In this document: one piece after another, positions 39,001 to 51,000 of the stretch | Layout: every line of letters starts with the position of its first letter | Numbering within the stretch: the first letter of the stretch is position 1 | DNA from: Eublepharis macularius | Taxonomy: Eukaryota; Chordata; Lepidosauria; Squamata; Eublepharidae | Direction: 5' to 3' | Length of the DNA stretch: 64,000 bases | Assembly (NCBI RefSeq): GCF_028583425.1 | Contig: NC_072791.1 | Coordinates: forward strand, 31,317,368 to 31,381,367 | Translations under genes and position numbers: made by a program | Notes under the pieces: model-generated | What the model was told of the DNA's origin: nothing | What the model saw: only the letters and a program-made list of their open reading frames with translations | Database searches by the model: none

Positions 39001-42000
39001 TTCCTATGACCAGTTCAGGCATACATATTTATCCTTTGATGATTACAGCAGCATCGAGGGATGGCTTGCATGAGCACATGGGCCATGTTACACAGGTCAA
39101 CCACTGCAGACAAAACTTTCAGTATCACTTCACACACAACGTTTTTCAAAGGAATTGGGTTCATATGGTCAGCTGCAAGTCTCCAGAAGATGCCTGATAT
39201 GAACCTTAGTTATTAGTTACTAAATACATTATTACTTAGTTATTAAACTAAGTTATTACTTAGTTATTACTTAGTTATTAAATATATTAGGAACAAAGCA
39301 TTAAAATATATCCTTCTCTAGCCAGTGTTTGCTACAAAAACCTTTAGCCCTTAACAAGCTCAAAAGCATTTCTGACCTCAGCAGGGATAAACCCATAAAT
39401 GGTAGAATCTGTCTCTAGGTAAGTCTACTGAAGCTTTTTTTTTAAAAAAAGAAATCCCATTCTTAGGAAGATATAAATTCCCACTTCCATGATGAATATA
39501 ACCCCTCCCACAGACTAATGCATTATAGACTCCGAGACTTGTATCTCCCTTGAAAAGTTCCCTCCGCCACAGTATCCTCTCTGCAGAGGGGTAAAGAAAA
39601 CCTGAGAATTAGGAGAGGCTTTAAAATATATTTTGGCGCTTACCCTGGCAGCACTGCTGGTGGGTATCTTCAGCAAGCAGATCATTATCCTTAAACTAGA
39701 ATCTAAAGAACACTGAAGATAAATAGAGAGGATACAAAAAGAGGTTAGGATCTTTCTTTAATGAGAGCACCAGTGTGGCTCAATCCCCATTTGACTATGG
39801 AGCTCAAAGAGAGTGAGAGTAAGAGAAACATGTATGTATGTATGTAAAACATTTCTGTACCACCTCTCCACCCAATTCAGGGTCCTCCAGGCAGAGAACA
39901 TTGTGTTGTTGGACATTGCAGAATCTAAAAATTTCCAGCAAAATTAGATTAGGACAGTGGTTCTCAAATTGTGGGTGAGATCCAAACGTGGGTCACATCT
40001 CTTTTGCAGATAGTTCATCTGATGAAGAGAACTTTGACTCTCAAAACCTTGTACCCTGAAAACCTTGTTGGTCTTTAAAGGTGCCACTAAACTAGAATCT
40101 TGCAACTCTTTTGCAGGTGAGTAGTGAGGTGGAGGAACCAGGTAAGCTGGGAGAGGAGGCTCTGGGCAGCTTGATGGCAACAGCTGAAACGGCCATGAAA
40201 TGCAGCCTATTGCTCAGCTATATGTTTATAAATAATGTGTGATGAATAAATTATACACTTGTTTATTGTCCGAATTTGATTCAGGAAAGCCAAATTTTGC
40301 CAAATTGGCAAAAATCCGTCTTTCTCTCTGAATTCTGAACCCAAATTGCACACCAATATCTGCTTCAAAGACTTGAGAACCACTTTACGATGACCAAAAT
40401 TGGCATCAACAATCAGTAAGCAGCCCTTGCTCCCTACTCACTAAAAGAACAGCATGCCTTTGAGTTACAACTGACTTACAGCACCCCCATTCATGGGGTG
40501 TTCCAGGCAAGAGATAAGTAAAGGTGATTTGTCATTGCCTTCTTTAATGTAGCAACCATTGTCTTCCTTAGAAGTCTTCCATCCACCTACTGACCATAGT
40601 CGACCCAGCTTAGCTTCCAAATTCTGACAAGCTTGGGCTAAACTGAGTTATTCGGACTTTAAAATTCCTGCAAAGAACCTTTCCCCAATTAATTCTTCCC
40701 TACTATAGAAACCAATACCATCATAATAATACCATCAAAAAATGTAAGGAGACCCTGCCATAATTTAGAAACAAGTTGATTTAGGGTGCCTTCTTAGCCA
40801 CCAGTTCATTCCCAAATCATAATTCAAAGCCCACAAACTGCAAGTAGGACACCCAGATTAGAAAACATCCCCACTTAGATTGCACAGGCTGTACCTTAAG
40901 TGGTAAAACACAAGGCAGTTTTGTAAAGAAAGTCTGGAACTGGTTGCTGATTGTGGTCCACAGGTTGCTTGGGGAATCCATGGGTAAAGCTTCCATAAAG
41001 GTAGCAATGTTTTCCAAGCAGCGTAGCATTGCTCCCCCTGCTGGTAAATTCTTTTTGGTGTTTAAACCCTAAGAAAATGAAGAAATTCAATGGAAGATTT
41101 AAGAGTGAAGAGCATTTGTCACTTAGCAAACAGCACAGATGATGCAAAACTAGGATCTCACATCATCCCACAAATAAATACTAAATTTTACCCTCATCTG
41201 ACAACTAATTCAATGTATTTGGGGCATCACTGGGAGGAATGGGGGGATCTGGAGCTCTAATTTTAAAGATTACCGTCTCGATGAAATCAGTGAGAAGCAG
41301 GCCACCCAAAACTACTAGCACTGCATTTAATTTTCATAAATTCTTCATTTTCATGTCAGCCGAGCGAATGGCTTTCTCAACAATTTAGAATTTTTGTTGA
41401 ATCTCTTTTTAAAAAAATAAGTGTTTTAAAAGCTTGAAGAAAAAAAGGACTTCAAAAGCTTCCATCAAGGGAAACTTCGAAACTTTGACTGAAAGATCTG
41501 CACCATTGCCATCCAGTCCCAGAGGAACTGGAAGCTCCTCAGCCTTGAGAAGAAGGATACACACTGCTATCCTCCTGGAGCTCATTCTCTTGAAAAGGCA
41601 GACAGGTGTTTTGTTTTGGTGTGTTATGGCAAGGGTCCCCAGTGTCATGCCCTTGGGCACAATGGCACCTGCTGATACCTTTCCTGGTGCCCACTCAATG
41701 TTTATAGAAAGTGGGCAGAACCAGGTGGAGCTTCTGCCCAGCAGGTCTTCTGATGGGCCATTAGAGATTTACTTGGCTGTGCAATTTTTAAAAATGTTGC
41801 TTTGGCAGCTGCTCCCCTCGCCAAGGAACTTCACTGTATGACTGAAGGTAAGCCATGGCAGCCATTTTATAGCAAACATTTTCAACAGCGTAGAAAATTG
41901 AAAAACAAAGAGGATGTTCACCATCCCTTAATGGTTTGAGTGGTTTGGCTTAGCCCTAGGGCCAAACCAAATGAGACCGAGAGAGTTTTGTATCCAAAGC

Positions 42001-45000
42001 ACAAAGCATTTTTAAAAACTCAAATGATCAGGTGCCCGGGGTCCTTTAGATCAGGAAAACAGCATTTGTGGGGGCAGGGGGAGGTTTAACACATGCATCA
42101 ACCTCCTACTGTCTAAACTGCCCTCCCCAACACTGGGAGCTCCAGACATAGAACTCCCAGTGTCTCATCTGGTTTGGCCCCTACTAAGATCAAAGCAAAA
42201 GCAGGAAAATATTAAACAGGATGAGAAAATACACAATTCAAAAGTTAAACAGATAATAAGCAAACCTCTAATAGCTGGCTCAGTGCAGCTATGGAGCTCA
42301 GCTCATTGAAATCCATGAGAGACGTGGCCAGAGTCCGTAAAAAACTCCCATCTGCAAAATGACAATATAGTTTTTTTTCAATGCTTTTTCTGCAGGGAGG
42401 TGGTGGAGGGTGGCTGAATCAAATCTTAAGCATTGCCTATTACCTTTGATGTTGCTCTGAAACAGCTGGGGAAATATCCCATTGGGAGCCAGCTGATGGA
42501 AAACACAGCGGAGAAACTGCTTAGCCACACCAGCAGCATTCCCAGGGATCATCATGCTGCAAAGAAGAAAAAGGTGAAATGAGAGAGAAACAAATATCCT
42601 GCAATGGAATAACCAAAAATGATCAATTTCTTTTTATTCAGACAGAATTCCATGATGAATGGGTTACGGCGTAAAAGAAGTTAATTCATAGAATCACAAA
42701 AGGACAGCCTCACTTTGCATATTCTCAAAGAAAGGTACTTTGAGCACAAATGTTTTAGAGTTGATGTAGTGGTTTTAGAAGAAGGAAAAACACATACAAG
42801 TCTGTGGGTTGCAGTGGATTGGGAGTCTTGTAGAGACTTTTCTGAATGATTGGTTCAGAGTACAACATAATCAACACCTTGGTTTAAATGTCATGACAAA
42901 CCCTGGTTTGCTATTCACGAACAAGCCAGGGTGTGTGTCTGTGTGTGGATGTGAACAAGCCTTTGGGCTTGCATGGTTCCTCCTCCTCCTCACCTCATGT
43001 TATTGGGATATAATTAGTTAAGTTTTTAATTTAATTACTGTTTGTTGTTACATTTGTACCAGCAAAGTATGGTTTCCACCTTCCCTAAAAACAGGATTTC
43101 AGACTGGAAACAAGTCACAGTTTGGGTTCCTGGTTTTCATGGCAGGCACAAATCATAGTTTCTCTATTTGGCTGTAATGCCCAACAATAGTTTGCTACAA
43201 ACCTAGAAATAACTAATACCTTGCTGCATGTCAGTCGGAGAAGGAAGGATCATGCAAGAAATCTGTAAATCCTTTAAGTTCTGGTCATGAAGCGACAACC
43301 ATGGTTTGCCATTTCCTCTGAAACAAACTATAGTTGTTGTTCATTTATTGCCCAATGACCTCTTACTGCCTTTATTGCAATGGGCTGGATCTTTTGAATA
43401 GACAAATTACCACTCTTCTCTCTTCCACCAGATGGGATTCTACTGGCATAAGAAGTTCTGCAGGTAGACAATGTGATTTCACCTGATTGCCCTTCCTCAC
43501 TGAATTCCCCCCATGCCAAGTGGTGGTGGGGGGGAGCACAGAGGGCTGCAGTGGGGGAGAGGAGATCCATTGTTCATTGGATCCAACCCAATTTTTTCCA
43601 TGAAACTAGATTGCATACTGAGCTCTAAGACATCTAGTGGCTGGGGAATATTCAAGATTTCCCCAGGAATTCTCTGAAAAACCTCAAAAGAACAGAATCA
43701 ATGATGAAATAAGCTAGGGTAGGGGGTTGTGCCCATCCATCATTACTTGAATAATCTAGTGATGAGACGTCAATGAATGTATCTAAATGGATGAAGGGGT
43801 CTTCTCACATATGGGGGTATAGAAACAACAACAACAATAAAAATAACTCTGTGGTCTGAGATTTTTGGTTTTATCTCAGTGTTTGCATTGCAGGATATCA
43901 AGTGGCATAAAGCCATTGTGAGAACAGGCCTTGAGTTCAATATATGGTTGTCAAGACCTTCTCGTGACATCAATGAGTTCCTATTTCTTTCCTAAACTCT
44001 CCTAAGTGTGAATAGCGAGCCACAGAAAAACGCCCAAGATGAGATTTGGTTTTACGGTATGGATAATCCACATGGATTTATGTGTCCTTTATTTCCTTTA
44101 TTTTTAATTCAAAATTTTAAAATGAACATATAATCCCATAGGAAAGAAATCATAAGTGGGAGTTTGGTTTATACAACAGATATTTTTAAAGCAACAACTT
44201 TGTTTTGATTGCACTGTACCTTTCTGCTTGATTAGAAAAATTGGTGCTTGAAGCCAACCTAGTGGGGGGGGGGGAAACAAAACAAAAGCCTGTCAAATAA
44301 AAGCCTCTATTTTTACTAAAATGCAACTGTTGAAATGATTGATGCAATCAAATTAAGTAGAGTCCCAGTGAAAATGACAGTCAGAACGGTAATCACATCC
44401 AATACAGAAATTCTTCCTCTCCTTAACTAAACCATCTTTTCAATAATGAATTGTCAGTCTTGCAAAAACTCTTAGAAATTCTGTTTACTGTCCTGTATTG
44501 TGATAATGGAAATCTGAAGGCACTAATTTAGATCTGTATCTCAAGTAAAACCACATGCCTATTAAGGCTGCCCTAAATCCCATGGCATTCTCTGGCCATG
44601 CACCAACCACCCTTTTTGTGCCCTGAAAGCTGATCTTCTGGAGCTTCTGGCTTCTCATGGACTCTACTGGTGCTGAATTTATGGATGTTGGGTTATTCAG
44701 AAGCAGACTGTGCTTCCCAATTCATTCAACTGGCCAAGGGCACAAATAACTGTGTAAGCCTGGGGGGAAAAATCAGTGTTCGTTGAAGGCATTTGTGGTT
44801 GCCAGTCTGTCTATCCTGTCTGAGCTAAAGCTACCAGGGGAACAGTTTTGGTGAAACAATGCTGAAGCATCTTGCAGCAAAGGCATTAATCAGGGTCGAA
44901 CTATCATGCACTGGTGGGCAATGTACAACCAGATGGTCACAGAAGGCCAAACAATGCATTACGGCAATCATGGAAATGTTCCTGGAAATGGAGGCCCTCC

Positions 45001-48000
45001 CCATATTGCCATTTCCCTTCTCTCATCATAGCAAAGCTGTTGCTCAACTGTGGTGTGATGTCATCACATCACATGTTTTCCATCTCCTGCTACTCAGTGA
45101 CTGATAGCATTTGGAGAAGGGGGACATAACTTACAACATGGCAACGGCATCTCACGAGCATGTTACTGGAGACAGGAGAGAATGTAACAAGGGAGGTCAC
45201 TTTCAGTGGCCACACCTTGTCTTCTGCTAATCAGTTTGGCCCAGATCAGGGCTTTTTTTCAGCTGGAATGCAGTGGAAAGGAGTTCTGGAACCTCATGAA
45301 AATGATCACATGGCTGGTGGCCCCGCCCCCTGATCTCCAGACAGAGGGAAGTTTATTTAAACTTAATCTAAACTTCCCTCTGTCTGGAGATCAGGGGGCG
45401 GGGCCACCAGCCATGTGATCATTTTCTCCGAGGGCAACCCACTGAGTTCCACCACCTCTTTTCCCAGAAAAAAGCCCTTGCCCAGATCATTCTTCTTCCT
45501 ATGCTGTGGAGTTGAGGCTAAAGAGAAGGGCAGTCATTTCATTGCCTGTGTGATGTTTATAGTGGCCCCTATACAGAATTCTCCACCATCAAGCCCTAGG
45601 CAGTCTCAAGTCCCTCCATCCTGCATCATATCAGCCCATTTAAGCGACAGCAGCAACTGTTACTGCAACCCAGGCACTCACTCTGAATGGCAACCCATTT
45701 CTCCACAGTATTGAATTCTAGGACCCAACAGGCAGAGGAAAGATGGAAGGAAGGGACTGTTACCTCCCTACTGACTGCATAATATCCAGCAACAACGGAG
45801 CAGCCAGATCTGGGCTGAGATGAATAAATGTGGAGAGAACCACTATGGCTAGACCTAAAGTTTCTTCATCGTATTCTTCCAGGATGGCTCCACAATCATG
45901 ACACCTGAAAGAAAAAAAATGAAAAACAGATCTTGGCATTCAAAATGGTGTCACATAATTCCTCACGCAACTTCAGTTACAAGGAACAGAATAAACCCTG
46001 GTCTTGAAATAAGTAAAGAACAGACTGCCGAGAAAGCAGTCAAGTTTCAGCTTCCTTCAGTGAAAAATATCCTTCTGATTCCCACAGGTTGCCTCGGATG
46101 CTCCAACAATGTCAAGAGACAACTTGGGAAGTGGTGCCAAGGCTCTTTAATGCCTGATCTTAAGGGACATGTCAGATGCAGAAGAGATGAGGCAGAATAT
46201 TGCCAGGCCATATAAAGAGACAAACAACCCTGAGAAACCAGCACACTGTGGCCCAATGGGAAAGCTGGGCTAATTTGATCAACCACTGGCTAATGTCTCC
46301 AACAGATTGTGATATTTGAACTTAATGGGATTGTACAGGCAATTTTCCTCTCCCCTCTCCATAACAGCAGGAGAAAATGCCAGCAAGGTCATGAAAGTCA
46401 ATCTCATTTAGCCCACTTCACTACCTGCTGCCAAAGCTTTTAGAAAACAACCAGACCAATGGGCTGAAATAAATTAATCACACAGGATATTTGTCATTTA
46501 CCTTCCCCAAATAAAGCAAAGTGCTCATTCTTCCAGCTCCATCAAAGAATTATGCAAGATCTCACCCATCAGGGGTAAGTGTATTATATATGCTTTGGGA
46601 GTCTTCCCAATGGTTAGAGCCCAAGGCCAGATGCCAGAGAATTCAAGTTTCTTACTGCTTCCTGAACTGACAAGTGCTTGTAATCTAATTTCATTGCCAT
46701 TTCTCTGTAAAGCTGGAATCGAAATATGTAAACACAGCATCTCCAAGAAGCATAGTTCTAAAAATGTTATAGATCGGGTAACTTGGGGTGAAGGATAGTT
46801 TGAGGTTGCTCTTAAACATGTATCACTTAACCTGTGGGGCTGCTAGAGAAGTATATTCATTTGTTTGGTGAAATGAACGATCCTCTTTCAAAGCTTGAGT
46901 CCAGGAGAACAACTGCTGAACACACAAAACTGCTTTGCAGTGAATCAGGCCAATGGTCTACCAAGAGCAGCGTTGTCTATGCAGGCTGGCAGCAACTCTC
47001 CAGGTTCTCCAGTCGTGGTCTTTCACCATCTACTACTTGACCCTTTTAAACTGGAGTTGCTGGGGATGGAACCTGGGGCCTTCTGCATGCCAAGCAGATG
47101 CTCTGCCACGGAGCTATGGCTCCTCCAATTCTTCCTCTTTGCTCCATAGTGCTGACTGGCTACCACATGTGTCGCCACAAACCTACCTCTCAGAATGTTT
47201 TTCATTTAAAAAAAAAGATTATGCATTTTACTCTAAGAGAGGATTAATGTATATTTAATTGAATACATCTATACGTCCTAAATAAATTCTGTTGGGGAAT
47301 GCTATATATACATACAATGCATAATCCACACTTTTGCCAGACCATCAAGCATAGCTATTTGTATAACCAAACAAATGGGAATCAATAACTGTTTGAAGTG
47401 ATGCTTCCTACTGGGACATGGACAATATTCTCCACACAGATAATCAAGGGCACAGGATTCCCTGTCTCAAACTTCAGCTGTTTCAAATACCGCCCGCCCG
47501 CCCCCCCACATACACAGAGGTACCTGCAACAGGCACTGACTCAACAATCCTTTGCCAGCAGTGTCTCCCCCACAGGGAGCACAGGATAAGTATTCACAGA
47601 GCAGAAATCCCACCCCCCCACCCCCATGGAAAATCATGGTGTTACCACAATGTCATGCTGGTGTAACCCCGCTTGCAAGTTGTGGGAAACAGGAAACAAC
47701 CACATTTCTGGGTGACTACAAGCCACTTTATTCCAACCACTGCTACTGTTGGCCAAACATTCACGACACCTTTTGCTTTGCAAGATCTGAGACCTATGAA
47801 GCAGACAGAATTCAAATGCAGCTCCCTACAAGGGATGGGGTTGTCCAATGACAACACCATAGTTTCAAATGGGTGAATCCAAATGCCTGATAAAGATCAA
47901 GGGGGACAGGGAAATAGAAGAAATGGAAAACCACATCAGTGAGTGTCTCTCGAATCCTACATCAGCTCTCATGTTTGGTCTTAATCTTGTGTATAAGAGA

Positions 48001-51000
48001 GCCATAAAGTCCAACACAGAATGTATAAGAACACTGAAACTTTCCTCCACTGGCTTCTCTGTGTTCTTGAATTAGGATGGGAGATAAACAGGGGTGAGGA
48101 TATAAATTTCATATGAGTACCCAATTTTTCAGAGTCCTCTTCAACTATTGCACAAATCTAACACAGAGGCTGAATCCACACATCCCAGCATACAGCTAAA
48201 CTGTCGGAACGAGAGCATCTTCCTGGTGTGATTTCTGACATCATCGCACTACGATTCCGTTCTCGTGGCGCAATGACATCAGAAATCACGCCGAGAAGAC
48301 ACTATCGTCCCAACAGTTTAGCGGTATGCTGGGATGTGTGGATTCAGTCGGAGAGTACACTTTCAGCTCTCTCACATTTAATATTTTTTTCCCTTTTATC
48401 GCCTTTTGTATCTAATTCTCCAACTGACTCTTGCTTTAAAACTCTAAGGGAATCTTCTGAAGCGGATACCGATTTCACTTTAATTGCAAATTGCAGCTTT
48501 GCATTGCTTTTTTCAAATCAGCCCTTTATATCTGTGGTTTGTCTCAAATGACAAAGTTATTCAAAGACATATACAAGTGCTTACTTGTCTGTCATCATCG
48601 TAGGCTGGTCATCAGCAAAATCTTCTGGTGCTGGTACAAACATGCTGACTATACTGGGTGCTGAGAGTAAGCTGGATTTTGTAGCTCCTGGAAAGAGAAC
48701 AAGAAAGAAAGCCTTTGAACTTCCGGTGGGTAACTTGCTTTTGAACTCTTCAGTACATACTTTGTTTTTTGAACAATGTTCAGTGTCAATTCCAATACTT
48801 TTTTTTTGCTGACCTACTTATATTTAAAGTAATGGAATGTTCTTCAGAAAGACGTGATAGATGATGATACTCCATTTAGAATATTTTTGCCCGATTGAAA
48901 GCCATGCTTGGAAAATGCAGGAACCCTTGATGAATGTCTGCAGGTACATTATTCCATCATACTCTCTATTAAAGTCAAGAAAAAGTGAAATCAAGATGAT
49001 ATCCTCATTTCCACGAGCAATCTGGCTTAGTTTCTTTCACAGGAACTGATGTAATACAGGGGTTGGCAGCCAAAACTTTGCTTTTCCTTCAGGCACAGAT
49101 TTTCCACCTGATGTAGGGTTAAACACTTTGATGAAAGGCAAGGACTATTAGATTTCAGACATCAAGACTTGGCAAAAGCTTTGGACTGGACAGAGGAACT
49201 GAAAGGGAGTTTTTGTGTTACCTGGCTAACATCTGTCAAAATATGCCCATGACTATGTGCTGAGTAGGAGTAAAGAAAGATTGCAATCACAAGTAGAAAC
49301 AGAGGAAATCCATGTAAAGCCAGAAAAAGTCAATGCAAGTTTAAGAAGTTGGTCATAGAGGTAAGGCTTTCTGGAAAGTTCCAAGAGATAGTGAAATCCT
49401 AGATTTTTGTAGAGTTTGAAGGGTCAAAAAAGAACTAGCTTATCTAAAGAAGCTGGGTGATTTGAAAGTGGTTCTATCAGTTTGGTTTCAATAGCTACTG
49501 TCACATAAATTATCAGTAACTTTTCCTACAACAAGGGATGAGAAGATATTTTCAAGGTGACAGTGCACTAAATCTGGTTAGGAATATTTCTTCCCCATAA
49601 GGACCAAGAAACAGATGTTATCAACCATGCTTGGAATGTTATTTGATGGATCTGTGTTCTTCTGAACTCTTTAGCAATGATAACCAATTTGCATCTTAAG
49701 TTACCATCTTCGTTTGCATACCTGGTTAAGCTGTTTCTTTGTGACAACCTTCTTGACACCTTACGTTTCCTCTTGCGGTAGTTCATGCAACAGCAGGAAG
49801 TGCACAGGTACATAAAGCTGGTGGCCTATATAACTGGAAAAAGTTGCTCCAGCTACTACTTTGTAATAAGGAGTTATCTTTTGTTTATCATTTCGTACAG
49901 AAAAAATGAAAAGGGTAGCTATAAATCTATTACAGGGGTTAAAATAGTTTTTAGCTTGAGAACAAAAAATGACTCAAGAGTCATAAAGCACTGCTAAACT
50001 CTTGGCTGGAGATCAGAAAGGAGAAAATCCGATGGCTGCGGAATAAGACAGTTGTGATTTATGGTGATGTACAATGAGCCTCCCAGCTTAAACCTAGTTT
50101 GAAGAGATGCTAGCAATAAGCTTCATGATCCAAAGTCCTGTGCAAAATGGATTCATTCTACCTTAAAGAAAGCTAAAATCATCATCACAATCAGTACTAA
50201 CTGAGCACCCTGGCCGACCAAGGTTGAATGAACTCTGAACTAACCTCTTATTCTTAGTGGTGGTCCCTCCAAGTCAGGGTTTAGGCAAACTGAGACATTG
50301 CACGGCCTCTTCCCATGCTGTACCTGTTCTGTGGATAAACAGAAAACTTCAGTCCCCACTAATGCCCCCTGAGAGCCTGCCACCAGGACCACAGGTTCAC
50401 AGCCACAACAGAGACGTCACACACTACACAACAGCTAGAAACAAACATCTGGTTCAAGACAGATAGAAAAAGAAGAAGTCAGTAAGTGGAGACCATTTTT
50501 TGACCAGAACATATGTTTAACATAAGTGACTGGCTTTGAAATATCAACCACTGCAATTAAATACAAAGGCCTACAGATTATTTTGATTCTGCTCTCTCTC
50601 AGATCTTTAGGCTTCAGAACTAGGTAGTTCCTACCAAACACTAGTCAAGCTTAAGGGGGATTTTTGAAATCAGTTTTTGGATTGAAAGAAATGGAATTAT
50701 TTAGCAAGAAATGGAATGTGGAAAGAGTTTAAGAAGTTAGCAATGTCACACAGACAACCACAGATGTGCAAAGATGTTCACCACAATGGCAGAGGATAAT
50801 TAGATATATAAATATCTACATACAGAGAGAAAGACTCCATGAGTTTGCATTGCAGAAAAAGAATTCAAAAGAAACCGTTTGACATGAAGGACGAGAAAAA
50901 GGCAGTCAGGCCCGACTGCCCGTAAGTCACCTCAGTGCAATGAATTTATTTAAAGTGAGGTCAGCTGGAAATTTGGCAAATGGACACTGCAAAGAAGGCC

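Noticed and set aside
46885-47133. Possible tRNA-Ala gene on the minus strand
   Set aside because: A- and B-box-like sequences are present, but the cloverleaf is degraded and a SINE body follows.
48689-48812. Longer plus-strand frame overlapping the 103-nt UNC79 exon
   Set aside because: Antisense to a well-supported exon and without independent evidence.
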